Source of the DNA: Macrocybe gigantea
Taxonomy: Eukaryota > Basidiomycota > Agaricomycetes > Agaricales > Callistosporiaceae
NCBI GenBank assembly: GCA_011319805.1
Contig: SJRY01000080.1
Coordinates: 372,001-436,000 of the forward strand
DNA: 64,000 nucleotides
Direction of reading: 5' to 3'
Below are positions 12,343 to 24,948 of this stretch, in pieces. Made by a program: the position numbers and the translations under genes. The number at the start of each line of letters is the position of its first letter. The first letter of the stretch is position 1. The notes below the pieces were generated by a model. It saw nothing but the letters and a program-made list of their open reading frames with translations, was not told the origin of the DNA and ran no database searches.

Positions 12343-12837
12343 CGCAGTGACGAATGACGTGTTCCATGGCGCTGGCAGGTCACGGCAGAGTTGCTTTTCA
12401 GGTTTTAAGCCGTAGAGAACGAGATCCTGACCACGTCGAAAAGGTATTAGGAACTCTAATGCTCTTCTCTTCCCTCCCTATACGCTTCCCCGATGCGCAT
12501 CTATTTTCTTTTTTTGCAAGATCTATTTCTGTTCCTTCCACTTCACCTCTTTCCTCTCTTCCTTTTCTAAGGTGACATGACCTCTCTCGTTCTAGTCGTA
12601 TGGAATTTATTCGGTACCCATTGTTTCTTTCCTTAACATAATGCTGCCCATTCTTGCTCGTGCTTGTTTTTACGTGACTCATTCTGCTGTTCATCGTGGC
12701 TGAACCTTGTGTCGGTGGAATCTTGGCCTCTGTGTGGTGTGCTAGCTGGCCGAGAGAAAGAAAATTTACGTAAAGAACATTGTTCCGGCAATTTTTAAGG
12801 CCACGATTTTGCGAGGCCTTTGAAGCTCTTCGACAGA
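12343..12837. promoter_or_regulatory. Intergenic region, pyrimidine-rich
   Basis: A 495-bp gap between two tandem genes. A C/T-rich segment lies at about 12460-12575. No convincing ORF or RNA gene. It should hold the 3' end of the RRM/R3H transcript and the NUC1 promoter. Confidence 0.45.
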
Positions 12838-14247
12838 ATGTCTGCTATCATTCGTGCTTCAATATTCGCTGCTGGGGCGGTAGTCGGAGGGGCCTCGCCG
12901 TTCTTGTCACTAACAAGAGAACCGCTCAGATAGCGTCAACAACACAGACACCGGCACTCGACGTCACGGAACGGGGCGTCGCGAAGCTAACCAGCGCTGA
13001 GCTTGTATCCACCTCATTGTCTTCTTCTGTTCTGAAGTTCGGCAACCCAGGTCTGTATTGCTCGCGAACGTCTTGTATGCCCTACACTGATGCAATTGGC
13101 TCTATAGGGCCCATTGCCGACCCCTTGTACCGCAAAACATATGTTGCCGCGTATGACAGACGTTTAAGGCATCCAGCCTGGGTACGGTTTTTTTCGACAA
13201 TACCCGACTCGCTCGCTCATGTTCTCCAGACGGCAGAGCATTTGACACTGTCAACTTTGCAACAGAGCAGAATTCTCGTAGAGGCGAATGACGGCGGGGA
13301 TCGTTCTAAGTCTGCATTCACCGAGGATCTGTCCCTTCCCGTTGCTTTCAGATCACGATTACAGGATTACTCCCGCAGCGGCTATGACAGAGGGCATATG
13401 TTCGTCGCTGTTCGGCACACTTCCTGCCCATCCATTGACATCGCGTCTTGTCTTCTAGGGTGCCTGCTGCCGATGCCAAAATATCTCAGGTGCCATTCAA
13501 CAACCCTTTGTCGCATTTCGATTGTCCGCAACTGTTTATATTTCCCAGGAAGCCATGAACGAAACTTTCTTGTTGTCGAACATAGCACCTCAGGTGGGTG
13601 ACGGATTCAACAGACATTGTAATGATCGCAGAATTTGTCTTGTTGTCCCTTCTTCGCTGACCACGCATACAGATTGGGCTTATTTAGAAGATTGGTGCCG
13701 GCGCCTAACGAACTCATTCCAAGATGTCTACATCTTTACCGTTCCGCTTTATCTTCCACGTCGCGACACCGACGGAAAATGGCGTGTTGTGAGTGTCGAC
13801 GTTATTTATATCGCATGAGTGGCAGAATTGTTGTGACAATATATTCCGAAGACTTATGAGGTCATCGGAAAACCTCCAAACGTCGCGGTGCCAACGCATT
13901 TCGCAAAAGTAGTGCTCACCTCGCGTCCTGCATCCCCGTCGACTCCCGACGTGATGGAGGTTTCGACAGGCGCGTTTGTGTTGCCCAATGCTGTCATCCC
14001 GGACGATGCTCCTTTGGAACAATTTGTCATGCCCGGTATGTCGCATGACCGTGTGGTCTGAACGGATGCTGATCTTCGAATAGTCGAAGCCGTAGAACGC
14101 GCAGCTGGCCTTACTCTCTTCTCTGACGCAGTCAAGGCGTCTTCCAAGCACATTTGCAAGACAACAAAATGCCAAGTAATCGTCAGAAGGTTTGACGATG
14201 CGCAGAAAAAGCTCCCGAAGGCTATTGCCCCCCCCGAAGTAGATTGA
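12838..14247 (+). CDS. NUC1: Mitochondrial DNA/RNA non-specific nuclease, EndoG type
   Basis: Sugar-non-specific nuclease of the mitochondrial intermembrane space or inner membrane, active in mtDNA turnover and cell death. The start MSAIIRASIFAAGA is hydrophobic and precedes a 50-nt intron with a CTAAC branch site, then IASTTQTPALD. Further exons read FGNPGPIADPLYRK, YDRRLRHPAW, TAEHLT, then DRSKSAFTEDLSLP. The catalytic DRGHM motif is split by an intron inside its Met codon and continues VPAADAK. The Asn motif MNETFLLSNIAPQ and YWAYLEDWCRRLT follow, and the protein ends in PPEVD. At least seven introns. Catalytic His and metal-binding Asn are intact. Convergent with mL46, 38 bp between stops. 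Confidence 0.9.
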
Positions 14248-14285
14248 AGGGATATATTGACTCAACAGGATGTCTATAGATAGGA

Positions 14286-15259
14286 TTAGTAATCGGATAG
14301 GATATCTCTGATACCACGCCAATATTCCTGGTCTACCCGCAACTCTACTTCTTGCTTTGTTAACCATGCGAAATCTTGAATGTGTTCGCCTTGAGGTTTA
14401 ACTTGCCCGGCAAGGATATGTGCTTTGAAGAAGAAAGTGATCTCCTGCAAAATGTTCCAGTCAAAAATCTCTTGAAGCTATTAAATTTTGCGTACATCAG
14501 AATTTGCCTCTTTAGGGGCCGACAGCAATGGCGACCGGTAGAACCCAATTGGTTTTCGACCAACTACCCAGGTATCCATGTAAGTACCGCATTCAGCGTG
14601 CAAATCGCGCTGCGCTGCCTGAAATGAAGTCGACAAAAAGAAGTGCACGAATACGCGAGAAAAACTCATACCTGGTGGAGCAGTTCGCCTTTGAGGACCT
14701 CGCCTTTAGGGAAACGCCAGACGGATTTGCCGTCGACCATCATCTGCAACAGAAGATAAAGGTTCCGTTTTCCTTTCCTGTCCAGACTCTTCAGTGTTCC
14801 GTCCTTGTCGGCGGCGTGGACTCTAGGCATTAATTCTTCATTCTCTCCTTCTTGTAACACGATCTGCCCTGCAGCTGTGTCGGACTTGTCTTCGCTAGCA
14901 GAGTCATCCACCCCGTATCCTGGACCAAATGCATGTGCTTCACGCTCCCTCTCTTCTTTGTTGAATCGCTGCTCCAGTAATGAACCCTGTTTAAAGTAGA
15001 AGTCGTATGGAAATGGATTGTGCAGAGCGCGTCGTATCCGAGCTTGATATGCGTAGTATGCGCGTTCAAACGACGTCGGCGAACGCGTTATTATAGGAGA
15101 GCGATTGAGAATAACCGAAGTCGTGATCTTAGTCCGGGATCGCTTTGAAAGACCAGAAGGCGCTATGGCGGCATTTTGAGCGACTTCCGTCGCAAAAGAG
15201 CGGTAAAACGAAGCTAGCCGGGCTATGCGGCAGCGTGATATAAGAATTCCTGGATGCAT
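14286..15259 (-). CDS. MRPL17: Mitochondrial large-subunit ribosomal protein mL46
   Basis: Component of the mitochondrial large ribosomal subunit, with a Nudix-like fold by family. MHPGILISRCRIARLASFYRS is an Arg-rich presequence lacking acidic residues. The mature part contains ALHNPFPYDFYFKQGS, LEQRFNKEERER and WRFPKGEVLKGELLHQ. Introns then lead to AAQRDLHAECGTYMDTW, VVGRKPIGFY, EITFFFKAHILAGQVKPQG and a C-terminus EYWRGIRDILSDY. I chose the ATG at 15259. An in-frame ORF runs to 15460, but that extension would overlap the first exon of VMA13 and spoil the targeting peptide. Confidence 0.88.
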
Positions 15260-15411
15260 TGATGTAGAAGGGGAACTCAACTGGACTGATGCTGTTTGAG
15301 GAGCCTGGACAGCATGGTGGTAGTTGGCCGAAATTATGCACACGTGATTTCCCCCATCATTGGCGTGACTGTCGGTGTAACAGGCAGAGGCCAAGGATAT
15401 CTGTCGGACTA
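15260..15411. promoter_or_regulatory. Bidirectional promoter of mL46 and V-ATPase subunit H, with an E-box
   Basis: Only 152 bp separate the two start codons. A palindromic CACGTG (15341-15346) sits near the middle and could bind a bHLH factor. The site is seen; its use is inferred. Confidence 0.45.
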
Positions 15412-17261
15412 TGGCCGTCTCTCTCGTCTCCAATTCGTTCCTTGACGACAATTCAGCCAAGATACGGACAAAGACCGTCCCTTGGGAGGTTGTATCAGTC
15501 TGATGGTTTTAATAACTTCTGCTTATCATCTCGTGAAGGGCTACCAACGCGCGGACCTTGTCACTTCGGAGGAGTTGGCCCTTATAAAGAAAGTGGATAG
15601 ACAACCAAGAGCGAAAGTCGAATCAATCCTGCTCTCTGATGGCCAGACATATGCATATCTTTATCTTCGACTTCTCAAGAAACTGCAGAGAGTCGACACC
15701 ATGCAGAGTCTTTTGGTACTTATCGCAGACGCACTAGCAGGTATCTTTCGTGTCTTTACATGACACGGAAAATGTCGATCACCATTTTCCAAGACCATGA
15801 GGAAAGAATCCCGCTGTTTATTAAGACTGCACAAAGAGATCCGGATCTACCTTTCAGTCCCCTGCTACGGTTCGCTATTTATTGCCCTTAGAGTCGACTT
15901 GCTACCTGTTGAACGGCTTTGGCAGGATATTAGACGCTCAAGACGAATTTGTTCAGCTGAAATCCGCTCAGATTCTCACAATCCTTCTCAGGTACGCAGG
16001 TGACGTATGCTTCCTTTCAGTCCTAATGCCATTTATTAGCTATGAATCAACACCGATATACCAACCACACTTGCAAACCTTCCTTAACACCTTGGCCAAT
16101 CTCGTACAGGGTCCGTCTCCCAACAGACGAGAGGTCGCTGTGCAATGCCTAGAAGCGTTGCTGGCTCGCCGTTCATGCAGAAGTCCCGTGTGGGCAGTCC
16201 CTGGAATCATGGCTGGGTAACACTAGCAATTGGTTAATTTCAAACTCGACGTCGCTGACATATCCCCAGATTCGTCGAAATCCTTAAACACCAGCCGGGT
16301 CCTCAGATGAGCTACCAGGTTGCATTTTGTCTCTGGCTTTTGTCGTTTGAGCAAAATGTCGCCGAAGAAATCAATAGGTGAGGGAAGTCCAACGGCTAAA
16401 GGTTGTTATATGCTTAAATCTCCGCAGGAAATATGATGTGATCCCCCTCCTCATCGATGTCGCCCAGGGTGCTGTGAAGGAGAAGGTTATCAGAGTTATC
16501 GTTGCCACATTTAGGGCATGTACTCCTTGCTCGTGAAACGCAAGGCACTGAAAATTTGAATTCCAGAATCTTGTTGCAAAAGCCCCCTCGGAAAATTTGC
16601 CCGCCATGCTCGTTTGTCATTTGCTCCCCTTTGTTAAGAATCTTTCGACACGAAAGTGGTCAGATGAAGATGTCATGGAAGATATCCAATATCTCAAAGA
16701 AGAGCTTCACAATAATTTCCAGAGTCTAACGTTCGTACTTAGCACGACACATTCTCTGGTCGATGTGCTGAAATCGCCCCTTCTTAGGACTTATGATGAA
16801 TATTGCTCCGAACTTGCATCTGGGCACCTGTCGTGGACACCTGTGCACGAATCTGAGGACTTTTGGAAAGAGAATGCTACTAGGTTCAATGAACACGACT
16901 GTGCACAGTTGAAGTCAGATGCCTTGCTACCACTCTCCCTTTATCCACTCACCGACCCATTCAGGACCCTGATCAAGCTCTTGAATGATTCGGTTGACCC
17001 CATAGTTTTAGCTGTCGCTGCTCACGATATTGGGCAGTACGTGAAACATTGTGATCGAGGCAAAACGTGCGGATTTTCTTGTCCATGCTTCTGGCAACAA
17101 GTGATGTCTTGAGCTTTTTTCTGCTTTTCTCTAGCCTCGTCACGAATCTTGGTGGTAAAGCTCGTGTCATGGAACTTATGACACATGACAACGCGGATGT
17201 CCGATATCGAGCCTTAATGTCTGTACAGCAACTTGTCAGTCAGCCGTGGATGACTGTATGA
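15412..17261 (+). CDS. VMA13: V-type proton ATPase subunit H
   Basis: Regulatory subunit of the V1 sector, needed for ATP-driven proton pumping into vacuoles and endosomes and for silencing free V1. Exon 1 encodes MAVSLVSNSFLDDNSAK and ends VPWE. After a 51-nt intron comes GYQRADLVTSEELALIKKVD, typical of the family. Later exons give YAYLYLRLLKKLQ, PLESTCYLLNGFGRIL, AQILTILL, CHLLPFVKNLSTRKWSDED, DIQYLKEELHNNFQSL and the conserved ELASGHLSWTPVHESEDFW. The end reads GGKARVMELM, DVRYRALMSVQQLVSQPW. The stop at 17261 follows an ATGACTGTATGA; GTATGA could instead be a donor for a further short exon, so the last few residues are uncertain. The A subunit of the same enzyme is at the right end of the window. 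Confidence 0.88.
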
Positions 17262-17372
17262 AGGAGTTCAGAATGATTTTTTCCCCCATTTGACGTCGAC
17301 CAGCATCCGGACATGTTTATGGACGTTTCGACGTTACATGCATGTTCTATTTCCACAATTACATTATGATTG

Positions 17373-19427
17373 CTAAGAAATCCACACTTCAGCCACGGTG
17401 TTCCACTCCTTCAATAATAAAGGCAGACTAGGGTTTTCCAATCTCGAGTCTTGTCCATGAGCAATCGAATCGTCGCTTTCGCCTACGTACTCATCTTTGA
17501 CAAGGAATACTCGAAGGCCGTTGATCGGATGAAGTCCCCTTTGCCTCGCAAGGTAAGACAGCTGGAAATGCGCAGTATACGGACTTCGGGATGTTTCACC
17601 GTCTATTTGACTGGAAGATACCATGATGTCGGGGAGGATTACGGCTGAAGGCCCAATAGTAATGACTCCAGCAGCTTCAAGGCCGCTTGAGGGGTCATTT
17701 ATTTGGACGACGGCCTTCGGGAGGAGCACATCTGGGCGCGGTGTTGGTTCCGGATGCGACCTCCATTGGTCTGCAGCATGTTCATCGCGCGAAGCATGGA
17801 GGAGCTTTTGATGAGCTACAGCATAATTGAACACAGTCGTAGAAGAGGACGGCGTGGAAAATCCGGATGATAGAGGAGGACTAGACGTCCCTTGAGCCTG
17901 CATTGGTATGACGGACTCAAGATGATCGACTTTGGGTCGGACGCGTTGAACGGCTAACTTGACGACACGTTTCGGGGATTCCTGTCCTTCGGAAGGCGGA
18001 GGAAGAAGGCGGAGACAGAATGAGACGTCAAATGATTGGCCAAGTCTAAGCTCATGCCTTTTTGGAATATCAGTTGTAAGGCTGAGATTGAACTTTGCAG
18101 CGGGTTCTTGGTGAATAATAGTCACGATAGAAGCACGATTTCGAGGAGAGTGAGTTGCAGGTGGTGTCCCTGGTCGGGACTGTAAGGGCTGTGGCGATTG
18201 AGGGCGAGAGGAGTTGCCGGCACCAGGCAAAGCTCGTCTGAGGTAAGGAGGGACTGCCGGGACGGGTTGCTGAACAGGTACAGACACAGCGGGTACCCGG
18301 CGCGAGAGCGTCGAAGTTAGTAAATGTCCTGGCTCTCCCATCTGAGACTTCCAGAATATTTCAAGCCGGCCCAGAGGTATGACGCTTCCAGGAGGATGTA
18401 CGGGCAAGAAAAGCGTTAGCTCAGTTGGAGAGAGGATGTAGACAAATTGTCTGATATCCTGGGGTAGAGAAGAGAGGATGTGCCTTGTTTGACAGATGTG
18501 CTTGCTAGTGGCGTATTTGGATCAATGACCTCCCAACCTTCAACACACTCGAACTGTAGGCTCTGAAGTAGCATCGGTTCTTGAGTCAGGTTTTGAAGGT
18601 GCGTTTCGAGGAAAACTTTTTCCCTCTCTTGAACAGACATCAAAGCAGATGCGGACTTCGCTGCGTGTGCTTTGGTTCTGACCGAAAGGGGATTGGTGAC
18701 CTATGAGAGGCTAGATGGGCCCTGCAAATGAGACAAGTGGGGTAAAACGCTTACCGCGAACTTGTAGAACTTGCGAAACGTCTGAGCAGTCGCCCACTCT
18801 GGCTGTTGCAGGCGATCGGTACCCTGCCGGCCATCCTGAGGTAATTGATAGTTGACAGTGCATGCCAACACATGTTGGCCTAACTCTTTTATATCGTGAC
18901 TGACGCTGCATTCATATGTCTCTCCCGCGTGGATGATAGTCGTCTGTCCGCCGAACTCTGCCAGAACAATCTTTGATGTAGATGTCTGCATCTCCACTTT
19001 GAGATTTGCAGCATGTGCATCTACTTGCGCTTCATTGTTGATGCACAGGCAACAAGCAAACGTCTCTCCCAATTGAATGGAACCAAAGGAGGACGGTAGA
19101 ACGAGAAGTTGCGAAGCGTGTGTGAGATCCCTTAGAGTCTTTGGGTGTCCAGGGAGCGGTGCAGTGCCCTGCAAAGAAAGCACAGAAGTGGTCGAGCGAG
19201 CCTGACGGTAGAGGGTGTATTGGTTTTATTCAACATGCCGGCACGAGTGATTCCTACCGAGAAAGATGGAGAACTGGAGTAAAAGGGTTCCCATGCGCTC
19301 GCCAATTCTGGTCGCTGACATGAGGGTAAGATTTTCCACGATTTCAACCAGAGAAGGGACAGTTGTGGTAACAACGCACGGATATGCGCATAACTTTGAG
19401 AGAGAGAAGGTGATTCTGCCCATCCAT
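17373..19427 (-). CDS. TRAPP complex subunit 13 (DUF974 family)
   Basis: Subunit of the TRAPP tethering and exchange complex that acts in Golgi and autophagy traffic (human TRAPPC13). The start MDGQNHLLSLKVMRIS is followed by introns joining RPELASAWEPFY and GTAPLPGHPKTLRDL. The family core is ASQLLVLPSSFGSIQLGE, FACCLCINNEA, KIVLAEFGG and SVSHDIKELGQHVLACTVNY. The C-terminal part has IPLGRLEIFWKSQMGEPG, matching the conserved end domain, and finishes KEWNTVAEVWIS. A Pro/Ser-rich insertion (PQSPQPLQSRPGTPP) separates beta-sandwich parts. Convergent with VMA13 (111 bp); its start lies only 68 bp after the stop of the upstream secreted-protein gene on the same strand. Confidence 0.87.
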
Positions 19428-19495
19428 AACGAGACTACGAAGCACGACTGGGTATATATAAGAGAGTTACTATCTTACGTAACCGACTAGAACGA

Positions 19496-20303
19496 CTACT
19501 TCTTGCACCAACCGTCGCTATTCCGAATGTAGTTGATACTTCCATCTGGCTGAGTTTGACCACCCGTGTTCGTGGCGTCCGCACTAGTGTGGCAGATACT
19601 GAACAAGGAACAGGTCAGCTGCGTGCTCCCATCCTGAACAAAATCTAAGTCAGTCATGGTGGTGGCCTGACAGTTTGTCTGCACCCGACCTTGCCATTGA
19701 CGTCGTGGTATGCTAAATCCAATCATCAACCATCAAACATGATAACGGAATGTACGAAAGAAGTAGACTTACTGTTCACAAACTTGCAGCCAGCAACAGA
19801 ATTGCACATGGCCTTGCAGTCTTTGTGTAACACGTGAATATAAGGAAAATGGCATTCAAAGGCATCACCCACCAGCAACAGTATCAACCAATCCAAACGT
19901 CATATAATCGCTGGCTTGAGTCGCACCTGTCAAATTAGCAAATGTCTGCTGATAACCATCCGAGACAGGTGGTTTTGGAGGTGGCTTGGGGCAGTGAATC
20001 GCGTGCGGGAACCAATCCAAAATGTGGCAGATAGGCTAGAAGACGTTATCACGACCATGAATGAGCATAAACTGAAATTGCGTACCCCTTTGAGACACTT
20101 GACATGAGGGTGATGCTCGGATGATGGCCATAGTACCAGCCTGGGTGCGCACCTGGCCGCCAAGGCGCAATCGGTGCGCCATAACCATTGGTACGCGTAA
20201 GGTCGGCACCGATCAGGCGACCGAGGTCCATATCGAAAGTCGAAGGAGCAGCTGTTACACTGGCAAGTGCAGCGGCCGCCGCTACGACAGCAAAGACACG
20301 CAT
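19496..20303 (-). CDS. Secreted fruit-body-type protein
   Basis: Starts with a clear signal peptide, MRVFAVVAAAAALASVTA, then APSTFDMDLGRLIGADL and GAPIAPWRPGAHPGWYYGHH. Later exons give CPKPPPKPPVSDGYQQTF, ANLTGATQASDYMTFGL, VDTVADCKAMCNSVAGCKF, TYHDVNGKDGSTQLTCS and QTQPDGSINYIRNSDGWCK. This pattern resembles proteins annotated as fruit-body specific in basidiomycetes; the Cys layout (CKAMC..GC) recalls a PAN/Apple-like fold. Removing the intron at about 19636-19693 joins NGK to DGSTQ and avoids an early stop. The second junction, after about residue 60, is less sure. Function unknown; an extracellular wall or matrix role is inferred. Confidence 0.75.
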
Positions 20304-20870
20304 CCTTAGAAAGGCTTATTGCAGGCGCAGTAGAGCGGTGCTGAATACTTCCAGCCTGGCCACCGCGTCGAATTTGTACTTCTCAAGTCACCTGTAAATT
20401 CAACCAAAGTGATGTCGTTCCTGGCGAAGTGCTGTTCCCCTCGTTTGCAGCCGTCACACGTTGACAGAGCGGGGCTGCTTAAGTCCACAGGAATCACCAA
20501 GACCCTGATGAGACGAGATGCAAGAAGCCTGAATGTCGCCGACAGAAGGATCAGTCTGTCGCGTTCGGAGATGGGAATGTCAAGAATTGTCATGGCCAGG
20601 GATTGGATCACGTATATCATGCCAACGTCCAGCATAGCGCCGATTCGGCGGCTGAATTTGGCTTCGGGGCTAGTTGGAGGATATCGTATGTTTTTTTTTC
20701 ACGGAAGCGATGCACACGAATGGAAGAAAAACTCCGGCGGCCGCGCTAAAACTTGATCAATGCCCGATGTGCACGTGCCGTGCTAGGTCATGCTTCCTTA
20801 TTACGTAATACGCTACTCATGGCCGTGACTTCGGCGTGACTGTTGCCTTCGTCTTCGACTACTGACGAGG
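20304..20870. promoter_or_regulatory. Divergent upstream region with CACGTG and TTACGTAA palindromes
   Basis: A 567-bp region between the secreted-protein gene and the nucleoporin gene. GCACGTGC (20771-20778) and TTACGTAA (20801-20808), possible bHLH and bZIP sites, lie within 100 bp of the nucleoporin start. A T-run is at about 20692. No gene seen. Confidence 0.45.
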
Positions 20871-23800
20871 ATGGCCTCCACCTTGCATTCCAATCAGCGT
20901 CAACGACCCTCTGCTCGGCGACGGCCGCTCGGGAGGACTGGATCATCTTTCCTTGGGACCATTAAGAACATTGTAACAGCGCCTTTGTCATGGTTCAGCG
21001 CCAGCGACGATTTCGAAGAGACAAAAGATCCTATGGGCAAACGGAGGCGGCTCATCACGCCGTCGGTTGATGGCATTGCAAACGGCGATGAGAGGTCTTC
21101 GCGTCACAAGCGTATGCGAATCAATAGTCCGCCAAGGGACGCATCGCCCCACAGCCGCAAGCCCAAGGCTATCTTGATCCGCCCTCGTCCGCATTCGAAC
21201 AACCAAATCGTCTCGATTTCAGCGGCCAAGAGATTACTCGGTCTGCGTCTTTATCGATTCATCCTTTGAACAATCTTCCTCCAAGTGGTCCTCTGGCACG
21301 GGTCGAGTTTGGACGGACCATGTCTATTGATCCCCCTTCACGCCCTCTGTCCCGCACATCCACTAGCATTTTGGGGTATCAATCAATCCATGATGTTTCA
21401 ATGGAGCCTTCGCTTGATCATCGCAAACTTATCACAAGAGAGCATTCAATGCCACCACTGTCAAGCCGTCCTTCATTCCGAATGCGCACGTCGTTGACTC
21501 CGCAGCCCCAACTTGGCAGAGAGGCCTCTGAACCTCCACCCATCACCTCTCTGCTATCGAATCCTACATTCATTCGTGCCCCATCGCTCGAAGCGGAGCA
21601 GCGCCAAGGCACTCCAAGGCAGCCTGCCTCACCCTCGGTACCCTTGTGGAGTCAGTCCGATCCGTAAGTGTCGTATTTTTTTTTTACCTATTTGCGTTTC
21701 ATATCTCGAACGGCTGTTTTCCCCAGTCACATTCGCCTGCAAGGCAACATTCAGCTCTTTTCGGAGCGGCATCCGATAGTGGCGATGAAAGTAATATGAT
21801 TTCCTCTCTCGGACTTGGGGTTGTTCATAACCGACTTCGTATAGATCGGCCGGCTGAGAAAGCCTTACAGGAACTCGACATTTATAAGACCCCATTGGTT
21901 CCCACTCGTCTTCGCGCGGTCAATTCCGTCACGAAGGCTGCACATCCATCTTCAAGTCCGTCGGATCTCTTCAAATCCAGACGCCGTACCCGGCTGGTTC
22001 TGATGCGGGATGAGAAGGAAGCTGATCGCCTTGGTCGAAGAGCTATTAACAAACGTTCCACAGTTAATGAGACCAAGCCGTATGCTGGAGAAGGAGGCAT
22101 GAAAAGGTTGTTAGCGAGAAGGAAGTCTGAGGTTGAGACGGACGTATCCATCATCGGGGTAGCAAATCAAGCAGAAGACGCGCAATTACCTGATAACGCC
22201 GTTATGGATCAGGAAAATGCCGAAAAATCTGGAAGTGCCGAAGCCATCGTCGATACTGAACCTTCAACAGAGATCAGAGAGCAAGTCTTTTTACCGCCTT
22301 CTCGGCCTTCTTCGTCCTCTTTCCTTCGAGTAGGACGTACCAAAACACGTAATCACATTACTCGGCCGACGATCAGACCTAAGACCAAGTTTTCTGCTGC
22401 GTTCGAAGATGATGACGATACCATGGATAACGGCGTTGCTGCCGAATATAAGGCCGATAAGGAAAGAAAGGAGGAGCAGGATATATTGGAGAAAGCTGCA
22501 CGAAGAGCGCCAGTGTTCAACATTCCGGAAGGCTTCAGCTTTGCTAATGTGTGTCTTTTGCATCTGATGCTTTATATTACCTGTTAATTAACTGTATAAC
22601 AGGTGAAGCCAATTGAACATGATCTAACGAATGCAAAGGAGCCACCAAGAGCTTCATTGCCTTTCTCTTTCAAAGCAAGCGGACCAGCGAGTGCTCAGGT
22701 TGTTGCTAAACCTATCGAATCTCTACCTCCGCTCCCTCCACCGACAACTGAGTCTACGAATCCTCCATCTTCCTCAGACGTTACTCCGTTCCGCCCTGAT
22801 GCAAAGGTCTCATTGGATATGCAGCCAAAGGCGCCGACAACACCCCTAGTTTCGTTGGAAAGCAGTAATGGAGGTATTCCAAATTTCTTCGCCAACTCAC
22901 AGGCGTTCAGTAAGCCCTTCAACATCGCTTCCCCGAAGCCGTTGCTATTCTCGTCAACCTCTCAAATCAGCTCGAGCGCTGTACCCCCCACCAGCAGCAC
23001 CGAAGTGTCGAATGATATGAAAGGGACGACTGCTCAAGTTGCGCCTCTAATTGTATCCAACTCTCTCTCTGATACGAAAACGAGCTCCGGGTTCACATCT
23101 TCGCCGTCTCCTGGCCTTCAGTCTGCTGACAAACCGAGGCTGGCAATCGCTGAGCCGAAGGAGCATAAAGATTTCAATACCCTCGGCCCAAAATCGTCTC
23201 CAACTGCTTCCACGCCAGCTACCATAGAGCTATTCAAACCTGAGCCCTCCGCTTCTGGCGTCCGGCAACAAACCGAACATTCCAAAGAGAAGAGTACTGT
23301 TCAAAGCGCCGTCATGGTCGATGGCAGAGTTGAACAAGCCGACACAACAGCTCCTGCGATCTCCCGAGTCAGCAAACCGGATGATGCAAAATTGAAATCA
23401 GTCTTCCCTATTGTATCCGAGCCACCAAAGCCTCTTCTCAGCACTGGTTTCATATTCGGAAGTAGTACTGCTTCGAATACACCTACTGCGGTGGAGACGG
23501 GAAAATCGATCACAGCCACTGCCTTTGCATTTGGGCCAAGCAGTACTTCCCACGAGAGTACAAAAGGCGGTTCTGCTTTTACATTCGGTAGCCCGCCGTC
23601 CACATCTACGTCCTTCCCCTTCTCCAGTGGTGGTGCAACTGCAAGACCTGCCACAGCAAGCTTTAGTTTTGGTTCGCCCTCGGCGACTACGGTCGAGCCA
23701 TCCCAAGTAGACAGGCCGGTTACACCCCCCAAACTTGCTGACGACGAAGTGAAGATGGACGAAAGTCCGACTAGAGATGTACAAACACCGTCGAAGCCGG

Positions 23801-24519
23801 CAGATTCCGCACCATCTCTTGGTGGATTTTCCTTCAACGTCAGTGCCCCGACTTCGATTTTCGCATCCCAGAACAGCGGGTCAGTGTCGGCGCCTTCGAC
23901 TACACCTTTCCCATTCGGTACGACCCCGACTTCGACGACTCCCAGTCCTCTGCTATCGGACAACAAACCATTTACATTTGGAGTGGGTACACAAAGCACC
24001 GCCAATACCCTCGCACCAAAAGTGCCAGAAACCACAAAACAGACCGGCCCCTCGACGAGTTCTTTTAGTTTCGGTTCGGATGTCCAGACCGCTGGCTCTC
24101 CAGTTTTCACGTTTGGAGCCACATCTGGTTCTACAACGAGCAGTCCATTTGGGCAAGCCATAAATCCTTCGGGCTCCACTTCCAGCACTCCGTCGCCGTT
24201 CGGTCAATCCTCTTCATTCTCTTTTAAACCCCCATTGCCTTCATCTGCGACGTCATTCACATTCGGAGCAAGCCAACCCGCATCGCCAGCGAGTGCAAAC
24301 ACGGGCTTGCCCCAAATCAGTACTACCAACGGGTTCAGCGGCGGAAGCGGAGCCTTCCCCGAAGCCCAGCCGTCGTCTCCGTTCTCTCCATCTACTCCGA
24401 CCGCCACTAGTGCAACAGGGGGTGCGCTTTTCACCATAGGTGCGGCGCCAGCTCCATCCCCCGTAGCAGGACGCCAAATTCGCAAATTGCCGACTCGCAG
24501 AGGAGGAGTAAAACGGTAG
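20871..24519 (+). CDS. FG-repeat nucleoporin (Nup1/Nup124/Nup153-like)
   Basis: Nuclear-basket-type nucleoporin that would bind importins through FG repeats. The N-terminus is basic (RQRPSARRRPLGR) with a predicted amphipathic stretch (FLGTIKNIVTAPLSWF), as in membrane-binding Nup1 and Nup60. The middle carries the conserved KPYAGEGGMKRLLARRK. The C-terminal half (about 23440-24430) holds around a dozen FxFG or related repeats (FIFGSS, FAFGPS, FTFGSP, FSFGSP, FTFGVG, FSFGSD, FTFGAT, SPFGQ, FTFGAS) in Ser/Thr/Pro spacers. The end is highly basic (RQIRKLPTRRGGVKR). Introns at about 21664-21726 and 22547-22602 are clear. The first, near 21188-21233, has a weak GTCCGC donor. Confidence 0.82.
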
Positions 24520-24948
24520 TCACTTTGGACGTATTAATCCACTTATTTGGAGGGATCGTTCAGTGGTCTTGATAATCAGCAAAACTACTTGAAAGCTACA
24601 CATCGCCCATGATCCTGCCCAATGACATCTTTCCTCGACAGACAAGGGTTGCGCGGCTAGATGAGGGATATTTCTCTAATCAACTTTACTCTCTCAAGTT
24701 TTAACCATCTACTGCAATCTTCTTCACTATGCAAAGGTTGTATCAATTTTACCGAATCGTTTGGGTCCGTTTATCGTAGATTTTCCTGAACTGCGGAGAT
24801 TTCGGATGGCTCAAGGCTGTCATTTGCATTATTGCACCCTTCATTGACCGCGTTACGACTAGCGTACAATCATACCTGTCTGGTAATTTATGTTTCGAGG
24901 CGACCAGGACATCCGCCCTTAAATAGCAGAGAGTGTGATGTCACAGGA
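24520..24948. promoter_or_regulatory. Intergenic region before YME2
   Basis: A 429-bp gap between tandem genes. No conserved ORF or RNA gene is seen. CTTAAATAG at about 24917 is a possible weak TATA-like element 30 bp before the YME2 ATG. Confidence 0.35.

Noticed and set aside
15260..15460. Upstream extension of mL46 to 15460
   Set aside because: It overlaps the first exon of VMA13 on the other strand and would put acidic sequence before the mitochondrial presequence.
20306..20635. Minus-strand 109-codon ORF upstream of the secreted protein
   Set aside because: It has no conserved features, and the frame does not connect to the signal peptide of the downstream gene.
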